Shown: positions 7,382 through 16,327, counted from the first letter of the stretch. The stretch: 64,000 nucleotides of DNA from Phenylobacterium sp. (GCF_030680185.1 NZ_JAUXVZ010000053.1:173366-237365), one strand, 5' to 3'. The notes: generated by a model not told the origin, from the sequence alone. Translations and numbers: made by a program.

Positions 7382-8356
7382 TTGACGATTTTGGCTCAGG
7401 CGGCGAACGCCTCGCCGTCGATGGATTCGGATTCATTCGCCTCGGTCGACGCCCTCGTGGAGGGCCTGGCCAGCGTCGGCTATATCGCCTCGCGCCGGAT
7501 CGCCACGGCGCTCTACATGTCGGTCCACCTGCAGAAGCCGATCCTGGTGGAAGGGGTCGCCGGCGTCGGCAAGACCGAGCTGGCGCTGTCGACCGCCACC
7601 CTGCTCGGCCTGCCGCTGATCCGCATGCAGTGCTATGAGGGCCTGGACGAGTCCAAGGCCCTGTACGAGTGGAAGTACGGCAAGCAGCTCCTCTACACCC
7701 AGATCCTCAAGGACCGCATGGGCGCCGAACTGGCCGACGCGGCCGGCATGGACGAGGCCATGGAGCGCCTGCACGGCATGGGCGACATGTTCTTCTCCGA
7801 GCCCTTCCTGGAGCCCCGGCCCCTGATGAAGGCTCTGCGAGAGGATGACGGCTGCGTGCTGCTGATCGACGAGATCGACAAGTCCGACGAGGCGTTCGAG
7901 GCCTTCCTGCTGGAAGTGCTGTCGGCCTACCAGGCCTCGGTGCCCGAGCTCGGCGTGATCAAGGCCAAGACCCCGCCCATCGTCTTCCTGACCTCGAACA
8001 ATGTCCGCGACCTGGGCGACGCGCTCAAGCGCCGCTGCCTGCACCTGCACATCCCCCTGCCCGAGGCGAGCCTGGAGCGGCGGATCGTCGCCAGCCGGGT
8101 GCCGAACATCGAGGAACGCCTGACCCACCAGCTGGTCGGCTTCGTGCACGCCCTGCGCGAGATGGACCTGCGCAAGTCGCCCTCGATCTCCGAGACCGTC
8201 GACTGGGCCCGGGCGCTGATCCTGATGCATGCCGACAGCCTGGACGCGGCCATGGTGCGCGACACTCTGAACGTGATCCTGAAGTATGAGCAGGACATCC
8301 AGATGGTCGAGCCGCAGGTCAGCGAACTGCTGCGGACGGCCCAGACGACTCCTTAA
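7382..8356 (+). CDS. MoxR-family AAA+ ATPase (CoxD-like)
   Basis: A 324-residue AAA+ ATPase. Walker A GVAGVGKTE is at 58-66, Walker B VLLIDE at 159-164, and LTSNNVRDLGDALKRRC supplies sensor and arginine-finger positions. The assigned start is TTG at 7382, with GAGAGATTGAGA upstream; an internal ATG at 7421 (codon 14) is the alternative but lacks a Shine-Dalgarno. MoxR ATPases act as chaperones for cofactor insertion together with VWA-domain partners, and the next gene, 9 bases downstream, is such a partner. CoxD of carbon monoxide dehydrogenase loci is the nearest named type, yet no CO-dehydrogenase structural genes are present here. Confidence 0.9.
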   Translation: MTILAQAANASPSMDSDSFASVDALVEGLASVGYIASRRIATALYMSVHLQKPILVEGVAGVGKTELALSTATLLGLPLIRMQCYEGLDESKALYEWKYGKQLLYTQILKDRMGAELADAAGMDEAMERLHGMGDMFFSEPFLEPRPLMKALREDDGCVLLIDEIDKSDEAFEAFLLEVLSAYQASVPELGVIKAKTPPIVFLTSNNVRDLGDALKRRCLHLHIPLPEASLERRIVASRVPNIEERLTHQLVGFVHALREMDLRKSPSISETVDWARALILMHADSLDAAMVRDTLNVILKYEQDIQMVEPQVSELLRTAQTTP

Positions 8357-8365
8357 GGCGCCGCC

Positions 8366-9748
8366 ATGCAGCACCAGATGGAGGACTTCATCCGCGCCCT
8401 GCGGGCCGCCGATGTGCGGGTCTCGCCGGTGGAGTCCATCGACGCCCACGAGGCCGTGGCCCGCATCGGCTATGCCGACCGCGAGCTGCTGAAGGACGCC
8501 CTGTGCGCCACCCTGGCCAAGAGCGAGGACGAGGTGCGCCGGTTCGACCGGGCCTTCGACGCCTTCTTCGCCCGGGACCCGTTCGACTTCGCCACGCCGC
8601 CCCCGCCGCCGGAAGGCGGTGAGGCCGCGCCGCCTGAGGCGAAGCTGGAGGATGTGTCCGAAGAGGCCGCCGGCTCCGAGCTGGCCCAGATCATCCTGGC
8701 CGGCGATTCGACCGCGCTCACCCAGGCCATGGAGCGCGCCGCCCAGGCCGCCCAGGTCTCGGAGATCCGTCTGTCGACCCAGAAGAGCCGGCTGACCCGG
8801 CGACTGCTGGACGAGATGGGCGTAGCCGAGATCGAGAAGATCATCAGCCAGGCCCGCAGGCTCGAAGGCGAAGGCGGCGCCGCCCTGGCCGACCGGCTGG
8901 AGGCCGGCCGCAAGGCCGTGGCGGCCGAGGCCCAGCGCTATGTCCAGCGCCAGCACGATCTCTATGCCGCCGAGAGCGGCCGCCAGCTGCGCGAGGAGCT
9001 TCTGGCCCGCAAGGCGTTGAACGCCGAGGGCGGCATCGATCCGGTCGATCTGCAGGTGATGCAGGCCCTGGTGCGCAAGATGGCCAAGCGCCTGGCCGAC
9101 CGATACTCCCGCCGCCGCAACCGGGCCCGCAAGGGGCACCTGGATGTCCGCCGGACGCTGCGCCAGTCGATGGCCTATGGCGGCGTGCCGTTCAACGTCG
9201 TCTGGAAGACCGAGCGGGTCGACAAGCCCAAGATCATCGCCATCTGCGACGTCTCCAAGTCGGTGGCCGCGGCCGCCCAGTTCCTGCTGACCTTCCTCTA
9301 CAGCCTCAATGAGGTGGTCGACCGGATGGACGCCTACGCCTTTTCCGGCCGCATGATCCCGGTGAACCAGATCCTGGACGAGCACGGGGTGGACAAGGCG
9401 ATCCTAGAGGTCCTGAAGCTGATCGGCTTCCAGCAGACCGACTATGGCCGCGCCCTGCAGGATTTCGCCGAGAACCATCTCGACAAGCTCGACCGCCACA
9501 CCACGGTGATCTTCCTAGGCGACGCCCGGTCCAACTATGCCGATCCGCGCCTGGACATCATGCGCACCATCCACGAGCGGTCGCGCTCGGTGATCTGGCT
9601 GAACCCGGAGCCCGAGAGCTACTGGAATCAGGGCGACAGCGTGATGAACCGCTACCTGCCCTTCTGCCACCTGGCCAAGACCTGCAACACGCTCGACCAG
9701 CTCGAACGCATCATCGAAGACGTCCTGCGCCAGTACGTCCCGCACTGA
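8366..9748 (+). CDS. CoxE-type VWA domain protein
   Basis: A 460-residue protein. The N-terminal half is helical and charged, with a Pro/Glu-rich linker at about 76-100. The C-terminal third is a von Willebrand A domain whose metal site (MIDAS) starts DVSKS (295-299), followed by an AYAFSG strand and FLGDARSN. This matches the VWA_CoxE family. It lies 9 bases after the MoxR ATPase, so the two almost certainly act together as an ATPase plus substrate-adaptor pair. CoxE helps mature the active site of CO dehydrogenase; the client here is unknown. A Mo-hydroxylase lies 1 kb further on. Confidence 0.9.
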   Translation: MQHQMEDFIRALRAADVRVSPVESIDAHEAVARIGYADRELLKDALCATLAKSEDEVRRFDRAFDAFFARDPFDFATPPPPPEGGEAAPPEAKLEDVSEEAAGSELAQIILAGDSTALTQAMERAAQAAQVSEIRLSTQKSRLTRRLLDEMGVAEIEKIISQARRLEGEGGAALADRLEAGRKAVAAEAQRYVQRQHDLYAAESGRQLREELLARKALNAEGGIDPVDLQVMQALVRKMAKRLADRYSRRRNRARKGHLDVRRTLRQSMAYGGVPFNVVWKTERVDKPKIIAICDVSKSVAAAAQFLLTFLYSLNEVVDRMDAYAFSGRMIPVNQILDEHGVDKAILEVLKLIGFQQTDYGRALQDFAENHLDKLDRHTTVIFLGDARSNYADPRLDIMRTIHERSRSVIWLNPEPESYWNQGDSVMNRYLPFCHLAKTCNTLDQLERIIEDVLRQYVPH

Positions 9749-9891
9749 GGGGGCGGTCAGGTGCGGCGTGGGCAGGTGAGCGATTGAGATTCGGCTGTCG
9801 GTCAACCAGCCGGGTAGGTACGCATCAGGCGCTACGATTTCTCACTGGCCAAGCCCCGCCGCCTAAGAAGCGCATGTGTTAAGCGACTGAG

Positions 9892-10632
9892 TCATTCCCC
9901 CCATCCGCCGACGCGGGTAATTGCCTCCTCAAGCTGCATCAGCAGCGGGCGGCGGTAGGCAATGGTCTTATCCTGCGGCCTAATAAGAGCCACGAGGTCG
10001 GCGCGGCTCACTCGGACTTTGTTTATCCCACGGATGAAGTCGTTGCGCCAAAGCCACGCCAGAAGATCCGCCGACTGTAGGGGGACTATCTTTGTCTTCT
10101 CGACGAAGGTGTGACTCCCGTACGCGAAGCGCCGACGTGCTTCTGCGTCCTGGAACACCTCGTGCATAATCCGGTTTGCTTCACGTTGATCTCGGTGGCC
10201 TGCCTCGAAGAAGTAGGCGATCTCACCTCGGAAATTGGTACGCTTCCGCCAGTCGCTAACTGCAGCAAGGCAGCCCCGCAGGCAGAATGAGTATGCCCCG
10301 CCGATGCTTGGCTTCGGGGTGATAATCTCGTTGTACTCTCGCTCATCTACGGTGACCGAAAAGCCGAACACCGCGCAGTCATGGATCGTGGCAATCAACT
10401 GCTTCTCGATCGCGATGCGCTTCGGCTTGTCCATGTGGTCAAACGGGTGATTGCCGGGCGCGAAGTCCACCATGTGGAAGAAGGGAATTTTCTCCCGCTT
10501 CAGGACTTTCCCCCACTCCCTTGTGAAGCGGTTTGCTCCTGCTTTCAGGAAGAGATATCCGGCCACGCACATGACAGGTGACCCGTCGTGGGTCCCGCTC
10601 TCATCAATGTAGACCTCTGCAAACGCCGCCAC
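9892..10632 (-). CDS. DUF3800 domain protein, likely horizontally acquired
   Basis: A 246-residue DUF3800 protein. The first strand carries YIDESGTH (8-15), with the Asp-Glu pair typical of its RNase-H-like metal site, and the C-terminal part has the family motif LQSADLLAW. Other features are HMVDF and a Phe/Tyr-rich core. Base composition differs from the surroundings: a sample line within it (10321-10380) is 32/60 GC, against 44/60 in the Mo-hydroxylase gene (11341-11400). DUF3800 genes are scattered among bacteria and phages and occur in defence islands; nuclease activity is proposed but largely untested. It is transcribed alone, opposite to the VWA gene. Confidence 0.85.
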   Translation of the reverse strand: MAAFAEVYIDESGTHDGSPVMCVAGYLFLKAGANRFTREWGKVLKREKIPFFHMVDFAPGNHPFDHMDKPKRIAIEKQLIATIHDCAVFGFSVTVDEREYNEIITPKPSIGGAYSFCLRGCLAAVSDWRKRTNFRGEIAYFFEAGHRDQREANRIMHEVFQDAEARRRFAYGSHTFVEKTKIVPLQSADLLAWLWRNDFIRGINKVRVSRADLVALIRPQDKTIAYRRPLLMQLEEAITRVGGWGE

Positions 10633-10700
10633 AGCACCCCGCCCGGAGACACGACAAAAGGAGAATGCGCAGCGATTGGCTGTCAGATCAGATAAGCCGC

Positions 10701-12890
10701 CTACCCCGCCACCAACTCCCCCGCCTTCAGCGGCAAGCTCCGCACCCGCTTGCCCGTCGCCGCGAAGATGGCGTTGGTCACAGCCGGGACCACGGGCGGC
10801 AGGGCCGGTTCGCCGAGGCCCGTGGGCGGGTTGTCGGACTTGATGAAGTGGGTCTCGATCACCGGGGCGGCGTCGATGCGCAGCAGGGGGAAGGTGTCGA
10901 AATTGCTCTGCTCGACCTGGCCGTCCTTGATGGTGATCTCGCCGAACATCTCCGAGATGCCGTCGATCACCGAGCCTTCGATCTGGTTGAGCGCGCCCAG
11001 GGGGTTGATGATCTGGCGGCCCACATCGGCGGCGACCCAGACCTTGTGGACCGTAACCGCGCCGTCGTCGGCCACCGAAACCTCGGCGACCTCGGCGAAA
11101 TAGCCCAGGTGGCTGTAGTGGAAGGCGATGCCCTTGCCCCGGCGCGCCGGCAGGGCGCCGCCCCAGCCGGACTTTTCCGCCGCCAGTCGCACGACGGCGG
11201 CCATGCGGGCCGCATCATAGCCCGAGCGGGCGTCGTCGCCGACGAGACCTTGATCGCCCAGCAGGCGCAGGCGCATCTCCACCGGATCGATCCCGCCGGC
11301 ATGGGCCAGTTCGTCGATGAAGGACTGCACCACAAAGGCGATGGCGTTGCTGCCCGGCGCCCTGAGCGGACCCGTGGGCACGCCGAGCGGCATCATCGAG
11401 ACGTCGAGCCTGTAGTTGTCGATGAAGCGGGCGGGGAATTCGGTCGGCGCCATGCCGGCGCTGCGGGCGGTGGCTTCGCCCTCGCCGAAGGTGACGAAGT
11501 GGTTGGCCCAGGCGGTGACGTTGCCTGAGGCGTCGATCCCGCCGCGGAAGTGGTGGAAGCCCGCCGGACGGTAGAAGTCGTGGCGCATGTCGTCTTCGCG
11601 GGTCCAGACCAGCTTGACCGGCGCCCCGATCTCCTTGGCGATCCAGGCGGCCTCGGCCATGTAGTCGTTCATCAGCCGCCGGCCAAAGCCGCCGCCCGAC
11701 CGGGTCATGTGGACGATGACGTTTTCCGGCGCGAGGCCCAGCGTCTTGGCGACGATCTGGCGGCCGGGCTCGGGCAGCTGGGTCGGGGCCCAGATCTCCA
11801 TCTTGCCGTCATGGAAGTGGGCCGTGCAGTTCTGCGGCTCCAACGTCGCGTGGGACAGGAAGGGATAGAAGTAGTCGGCCTCCACCGTCTTGGCCGAACT
11901 GGCCAGCGCGGCCTCCACGTCGCCGTCACTGCGCAGGCTCTTGCCAGCCTTGGCTTCGACCAGGCTGCGGGCCTGTCCCGCATAGCCCTGGCTGGACTGG
12001 CTGGAGGTCGCATGCTCCGCCCACTGAACATTTAGCGCTTTGCGGCCCTTGTTGGCGGCCCACCAGCTGTCGGCGACCACGGCCACGCCGGGCAGCAGGC
12101 CGTCGAACTCGGTCCCGCCCTCGACCACGAAGGCCCGACGCACGCCTTTGACCGCTTGGGCTGCGGCCAGGTCGGCGCTGGCCACCTTGGCGCCAAACAC
12201 CGGGGCCTTGGCGTAGGCGGCGTACAGCATGCCCGGCAGGCGCATATCGATGCCGAACAGGGGCTGGCCGGTGACGATGGCGGCGGTGTCCACCTGGGGG
12301 ATGGGTTGGCCGATGATGCGATAGGCGCTCGCATCCTTCAGCGGCACGCTGGACAGCTCCGGCGCGGTCAGGCCTGCGGCCTTGGCGGCGAGGGACCCAT
12401 AGGGCGCCCGGCGGCCGCTGGCGGCATGGACGACGACGCCCGGCTCGGTGGTCAGGCTGGACGCCTCGACGCCCCAATCAGCGGCGGCGGCGGCCAGCAG
12501 CATGGCCCGGCCGGCAGCGCCCACCTGGCGCAACTGGTCCCAGTGCAGGGGCGTGGCCATGCTGCCGCCGGCGAACTGCCGGCCATAGGCGACCGGGTCG
12601 TTGTCGGCCTGGACGGTGCGGACATTGGCCCAGTCCACGTCCAGCTCCTCGGCGATCAGCATGGGCAGGGAGGTCTTGATCCCCTGGCCGATCTCCGGGT
12701 TCTTGGAGACGATGGTGACGATGCCGTCCGTGGCGATCTGCACATAGGCGTTCAGCGCCGTCGGCGTGTCAGCCGCCACGCCCTTGCCGCCGAGGCTGAA
12801 GGCCAGGACCAGGCCGCCCGCGCCGCCGCCGGCCAGGACGGCCCGGCGGGAGGGGGAGAAGCCTTCGGCGATGTTCGAGATGATGCCCAT
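10701..12890 (-). CDS. Molybdopterin-binding xanthine dehydrogenase/isoquinoline oxidoreductase family large subunit
   Basis: A 729-residue large subunit of an IorB-type molybdenum hydroxylase. The start is ATG 12890, giving a twin-arginine signal (SPSRRAVLAGGG, Arg15-Arg16, then a hydrophobic stretch), so the folded enzyme is exported to the periplasm. Molybdopterin motifs include GGGFGRRL and APGSNAIAF; the catalytic Glu is at about 694 in GLGEPALPP. It follows the 2Fe-2S subunit by 5 bases. Enzymes of this type hydroxylate N-heterocycles or oxidise aldehydes and pass electrons to a cytochrome or quinone; no cytochrome c domain is fused here. Substrate unknown. Confidence 0.92.
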   Translation of the reverse strand: MGIISNIAEGFSPSRRAVLAGGGAGGLVLAFSLGGKGVAADTPTALNAYVQIATDGIVTIVSKNPEIGQGIKTSLPMLIAEELDVDWANVRTVQADNDPVAYGRQFAGGSMATPLHWDQLRQVGAAGRAMLLAAAAADWGVEASSLTTEPGVVVHAASGRRAPYGSLAAKAAGLTAPELSSVPLKDASAYRIIGQPIPQVDTAAIVTGQPLFGIDMRLPGMLYAAYAKAPVFGAKVASADLAAAQAVKGVRRAFVVEGGTEFDGLLPGVAVVADSWWAANKGRKALNVQWAEHATSSQSSQGYAGQARSLVEAKAGKSLRSDGDVEAALASSAKTVEADYFYPFLSHATLEPQNCTAHFHDGKMEIWAPTQLPEPGRQIVAKTLGLAPENVIVHMTRSGGGFGRRLMNDYMAEAAWIAKEIGAPVKLVWTREDDMRHDFYRPAGFHHFRGGIDASGNVTAWANHFVTFGEGEATARSAGMAPTEFPARFIDNYRLDVSMMPLGVPTGPLRAPGSNAIAFVVQSFIDELAHAGGIDPVEMRLRLLGDQGLVGDDARSGYDAARMAAVVRLAAEKSGWGGALPARRGKGIAFHYSHLGYFAEVAEVSVADDGAVTVHKVWVAADVGRQIINPLGALNQIEGSVIDGISEMFGEITIKDGQVEQSNFDTFPLLRIDAAPVIETHFIKSDNPPTGLGEPALPPVVPAVTNAIFAATGKRVRSLPLKAGELVAG

Positions 12891-12895
12891 GGTCC

Positions 12896-13357
12896 TCAGG
12901 CCTCCTGGCCGGCGGCGCGCTTGATCGCGGCGCGGATGCGCACATAGGTGGCGCAGCGGCAGATGTTTCCGGCCATGGCCGCGTCGATATCGGCGTCGCT
13001 GGGCGAGGGATTTTCCGCCAGCAGGGCGGTGGCCGACATGATCTGGCCCGGCTGGCAGTAGCCGCACTGGGCCACGTCCAGCTCGCTCCAGGCCTGCTGA
13101 ACGCGGCGGCCGACCTCAAGACCGGCCGCGCCTTCGATGGTGGTGATCTGGGCGGCGCCGATGGCCTCGACGGGCGTCACGCAGGCGCGGATCGGCGCGC
13201 CGTCGGCATGGACCGTACAGGCGCCGCACTGGGCGATCCCGCAGCCGTACTTGGTCCCCACGAGGCCCAACGTATCGCGCAGCACCCAAAGGAGCGGCGT
13301 ATCGGCCTCCACGTCGGCGGTCATCGCCTTGCCGTTGACGTTGAGCTCGTAGGCCAT
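12896..13357 (-). CDS. 2Fe-2S iron-sulfur subunit of the molybdenum hydroxylase (IorA-type)
   Basis: A 153-residue protein with two 2Fe-2S domains. The plant-ferredoxin-like N-terminal cluster uses Cys39, 44, 47 and 59 (CGIAQCGAC), and the helical C-terminal cluster uses Cys98, 101, 133 and 135 (CGYCQPG and CRC). Length and order match IorA/CoxS small subunits. It has no signal of its own and should ride out with the Tat-targeted large subunit. The gene precedes the large subunit by 5 bases in a two-gene operon. The separate FAD subunit of three-part enzymes is absent, as is normal for the isoquinoline-oxidoreductase type. Confidence 0.95.
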   Translation of the reverse strand: MAYELNVNGKAMTADVEADTPLLWVLRDTLGLVGTKYGCGIAQCGACTVHADGAPIRACVTPVEAIGAAQITTIEGAAGLEVGRRVQQAWSELDVAQCGYCQPGQIMSATALLAENPSPSDADIDAAMAGNICRCATYVRIRAAIKRAAGQEA

Positions 13358-13441
13358 GCCCCGTCCCCTTGTTCTCGTTTCCTCAGATACCGAGAGTACG
13401 GGGTGCGCAGGGGCGGTGTAAACGCCTGTTCGAGCGCCGCG

Positions 13442-14137
13442 TCAGAGCTGCGGGATCTGAATGACGGCGTCCGGCAGCTCGTTGGGATTGTCGTTCGGGT
13501 CGGCCGGGAAATGCTCGGCCAGGATATCGCCCACCTGGGTGACGGCCGCCGCCAGGCCGTCGCCGGGCCGCCCGGCCTTGGCCTCGGAGACCAGGGTGGC
13601 GATGGCGTCGTCCCAGCGCTTCTGATCCACCACGGCGGCGATGCCCTCATCGGCGATCAGCTCGGCGGCGTGTTCGGCCAGGGAGATGAAGATCAGCACA
13701 CCGGTGCGCTCGCGGGTCTGGTGCAGGTTGCGGGCCAGGAACAGTTCCTGGGCATGGCACCGCGTGCGATCCAGCTTGACGCTGCGCGGCGTCATGAACC
13801 GACGGACCGGCTCCAGCGAGCCCACCGCCGCGACCAGGATGAACAGCACCGCCTGCAGGACCAGGGTCGCGGTCAGCGCGCCACGCACCGCCATCTCGGC
13901 CGCCGCGCCGGCCTGGGCTGCGGTCCAGGGCGCAAAGGCGTCGGGGACCGAAACCTGCACCCCGGCCAACAGCAGGATGGCGGGCGCCGCCAGCGCCGTC
14001 AGGCCCGCCCACAGGAACGGGGTCTCGCGATAGTCGGAGGATTCCTCGGCGATGACGCAATAGAGCTCGCCGCGGGTGCGGGTCTCGGCGGCGCGGACGG
14101 CCGCCTTGACCTTCTGGGTGTCCTGATCGCTTAGCAT
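13442..14137 (-). CDS. TPM-domain membrane protein
   Basis: A 231-residue protein starting at ATG 14137, one base after the stop of the preceding TPM gene. The N-terminal part (KVKAAVRAAETRTRGELYCV) and C-terminal part (ERTGVLIFISLAEHAAELIADEG) together form a TPM-type domain, interrupted by two hydrophobic segments (about 47-65 and 90-110) that should cross the inner membrane. TPM domains (also called YgcG or repair domain) are found in proteins linked with LemA and with phospholipid or photosystem maintenance; the biochemical role is unsettled. It is the third gene of a lemA-TPM-TPM operon. Confidence 0.85.
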   Translation of the reverse strand: MLSDQDTQKVKAAVRAAETRTRGELYCVIAEESSDYRETPFLWAGLTALAAPAILLLAGVQVSVPDAFAPWTAAQAGAAAEMAVRGALTATLVLQAVLFILVAAVGSLEPVRRFMTPRSVKLDRTRCHAQELFLARNLHQTRERTGVLIFISLAEHAAELIADEGIAAVVDQKRWDDAIATLVSEAKAGRPGDGLAAAVTQVGDILAEHFPADPNDNPNELPDAVIQIPQL

Positions 14138-14138
14138 C

Positions 14139-14951
14139 TCACCAGCTCCCCGAGGATCCGCCGCCGCCGAAACCGCCGCCGCCGCCCGAGAAGCCGCCGC
14201 CGCCAAACCCGCCGCCCCCGCCGAAACCACCACCGCCGCCGCCCCCGCGACCGCCGCTGCTGGAGAGCAGCAGGGGCAGGAGCCACCAGAGGCTGCTCCC
14301 CCGACCCCGCCGTCCGCGGCCTCGCCCGAAGGCGCCCATGAAGCCGCCGATGATCCAGAGCACGATGAACAGGACGAAGATGATCGGCGCGATCAGGCCC
14401 TCTTCGGCTTGGGGCTGTTCGGCCGCCGCCGCGGCCCGGGCCATGGCCTCGTCTTCCGGCAGGGCCAGCTGATCGATGATGGCCTGGGTCCCGGCGATCA
14501 CGCCCTCTTCCATGGCGCCGTCGCGAAACTGCGGCAGGACCACGGCCTGGAGGATGGTGGAGGACAGGGCGTCGGTGAGGATCGGCTCCAGACCATAGCC
14601 CACCTCGATGCGGACCTTGCGCTGGTTGGGGGCGACGATGAACAGGGCGCCGGAATCGGTCTCGGCGTCGCCGATCCCCCAATGACGGCCGAGCTGATAG
14701 CCGTAGTCCTCGATCTCATAGCCCTGAAGATCGGCCAGGGTGACCACCACCAGCTGGCGGCCGGTGGAAGTTTCCAGCGCAGCCAGTTGCTGGGTCAGCT
14801 GCGCCTCGGTCTGGGCCGACAGCATGTTCGCGCCATCGACCACGCGTCCGGTCAGCGCCGGAAAGCTGGGCGCGGTCTGGGCGTGTCCCGTCCCGGCCAA
14901 CGCCAGGACGAGACCAAAGGCCAGGGCGCAGAGCGCGCCAAGCGACTTCAT
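14139..14951 (-). CDS. YgcG-type TPM domain protein with glycine-rich tail
   Basis: A 270-residue exported protein: signal peptide ending near GTGHAQT, TPM domain over residues 30-165 (FPALTGRVVDGANMLS, QLVVVTLADLQG, IEVGYGLEPILTD), a transmembrane helix at about 190-212, an Arg-rich turn, then a tail of some 50 residues made almost only of Gly with Phe and Ser. The Gly/Phe tail is normal for the YgcG family. The ATG overlaps the TGA of lemA by 4 bases, so translation is coupled. It probably works with LemA at the inner membrane facing the periplasm. Confidence 0.9.
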   Translation of the reverse strand: MKSLGALCALAFGLVLALAGTGHAQTAPSFPALTGRVVDGANMLSAQTEAQLTQQLAALETSTGRQLVVVTLADLQGYEIEDYGYQLGRHWGIGDAETDSGALFIVAPNQRKVRIEVGYGLEPILTDALSSTILQAVVLPQFRDGAMEEGVIAGTQAIIDQLALPEDEAMARAAAAAEQPQAEEGLIAPIIFVLFIVLWIIGGFMGAFGRGRGRRGRGSSLWWLLPLLLSSSGGRGGGGGGGFGGGGGFGGGGFSGGGGGFGGGGSSGSW

Positions 14952-15640
14952 TGGGCCGGCGCGGGCTCAGCGGCAGGGGCCGGCGCCGGAAGCGGCGCGG
15001 GCGCGGGAACCGGAGGCTGCGCGGCCGGCGCCGCCGGCTGTTCGAAGGTCACCGTCGGCGCGGTCTGCGCCGAGGCCGACGCCTCGAAGGTCTGCATGGG
15101 CTCGGCCCAGCCATGGACCGTGTTGGCCCAGATGGCGCCCGGGAAGGTGCGGATCTCGGTGTTGTAGTCGCGCACCGCCTCATTGTAGTCGCGCCGGGCG
15201 ATGGCGATACGGTTTTCAGTGCCTTCGAGCTGGCTCTGAAGGGCCAGGAAGTTCTGGTTGGACTTCAGCTCCGGATAGCGCTCCTGAATCATCATCAGCC
15301 GGCCCAGCACGCCCGACAGCTGGTTCTGCGCCTCGGCGAACCGCTGGAACTGCTCAGGGTCGGTGACGGTGTCGGCGTTGACCTGGACCTGGGTGGCCGA
15401 GGCCCGCGCCTCGGTGACGGCCACCAGGACCTCACGCTCCTGGGCGGCGAAGCCCTGGACGGTGGAGACCAGGTTAGGGATCAGGTCCGAGCGGCGCTGA
15501 TACTGGTTCTGCACCTCGGCCCAGGCGGCCTTGGCGCGCTCGTCCTTGGTGGGAATGGTGTTGATGCCGCAGCCGGCGAGCGCCAGCGGGACGGCGATCA
15601 GGACGGCGACGCGGGCGAGGCGGGCGAACAGTCGGGTCAA
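14948..15640 (-). CDS. lemA: LemA family lipoprotein
   Basis: A 230-residue LemA family protein. The preferred start is TTG at 15640: GGAG lies 8 bases upstream, and the protein then opens with a compact lipoprotein signal ending LALAGC, so Cys is lipidated. An upstream ATG at 15721 would add 27 residues and nearly touch the next gene. The core coiled-coil LemA domain is clear (AWAEVQNQYQRRSDLIPNLV, RYPELKSNQNFLALQSQLEG, ARRDYNEAVRDYNTEIRTFP), followed by a Pro/Ala-rich tail of about 45 residues. LemA proteins are linked to TPM proteins genome-wide; the biochemical role is unknown. Confidence 0.9.
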   Translation of the reverse strand: MTRLFARLARVAVLIAVPLALAGCGINTIPTKDERAKAAWAEVQNQYQRRSDLIPNLVSTVQGFAAQEREVLVAVTEARASATQVQVNADTVTDPEQFQRFAEAQNQLSGVLGRLMMIQERYPELKSNQNFLALQSQLEGTENRIAIARRDYNEAVRDYNTEIRTFPGAIWANTVHGWAEPMQTFEASASAQTAPTVTFEQPAAPAAQPPVPAPAPLPAPAPAAEPAPAQ

Positions 15641-15724
15641 GGCGGGCGCTCCAAAGCGGTGATGGCGCAGTTTCGCCGCGAATGTGGGCTGCGCCTTGAT
15701 CCTGCGCAATGGGCGTCGCACGCC

Positions 15725-16327
15725 TCAGGCGCTGAGCGCCTCCTCGACCTGGGCCAGCCGGTCCTTGCCGAAGAACATCTCCTCGCCCACGAAGAAGGTA
15801 GGAACGCCGAATGCGCCCCGGGCGGCCGCGGCTTCCGTCCCGGCCAGCAGCTCGGCCTTGACGTCGGGGTCTTGCGTCGCCTCCAGCAGGCCGCGGGCGT
15901 CGAGGCCGGCGGCGGAGAGGACTTCGGCCACCACGGTCGGATCATCCATCTTGCGTCCGTCCTCCCACATGGCCGCCAGGACGGCCTCGATATAGGGGGT
16001 TTCGACGCCGGCCCGCCGGGCGGCGACCAGGCCGCGCATGATCAGCAGGGTGTTGACCGGAAAGTGCGGGTTCATCTGGAAGGCCGAGAGCCCATGGCGG
16101 GCGACGAACCGCCGGGTCTCCAGGTTTTCATAGGCGAGCTTGCCCTTCACCTCGGCGAAGGCCTGCACCGGCGACTGATTGCCCGTCAGCTTGAAGAGGC
16201 CGCCCAGCAGGACCGGCCGCACAGCCAGGTCGGCGCCGGTGCGGGCCAGGATCGGCGGCAGAGCGCGCCAGGACAGGTAGGCGTTGGGACTGCCGAAATC
16301 GAACAGGAATTCCAGGGTGGCGGCCAT
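15725..16327 (-). CDS. DsbA-fold 2-hydroxychromene-2-carboxylate isomerase family protein
   Basis: A 200-residue kappa-class GST/DsbA-fold protein starting at ATG 16327 behind AAGGAGAG. The N-terminal FDFGSPNAYLSW places Ser13 at the glutathione-facing position used by HCCA isomerases instead of a CxxC pair, and GVPTFFVGEEMFFGKDRL is the conserved C-terminal cis-Pro and loop region. The family isomerises a naphthalene-catabolic intermediate, but many members act in unrelated pathways. It follows an SDR gene by 17 bases on the same strand, so they form an operon. Confidence 0.9.
   Translation of the reverse strand: MAATLEFLFDFGSPNAYLSWRALPPILARTGADLAVRPVLLGGLFKLTGNQSPVQAFAEVKGKLAYENLETRRFVARHGLSAFQMNPHFPVNTLLIMRGLVAARRAGVETPYIEAVLAAMWEDGRKMDDPTVVAEVLSAAGLDARGLLEATQDPDVKAELLAGTEAAAARGAFGVPTFFVGEEMFFGKDRLAQVEEALSA

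Noticed and set aside
7433..9385. A 650-codon open frame on the minus strand
   Set aside because: It lies exactly opposite the MoxR and VWA genes, which show clear motifs; long antisense frames are normal at this GC content.
9749..9891. tRNA or attachment site beside the DUF3800 gene
   Set aside because: No T-loop or acceptor stem could be traced and no flanking direct repeats were found.
14150..14330. GGC-rich simple repeat
   Set aside because: It codes the glycine-rich tail of the YgcG-type protein.
15641..15721. ATG start for lemA at 15721
   Set aside because: It would put 27 extra residues before the lipoprotein signal; TTG 15640 has a GGAG and gives a compact signal.
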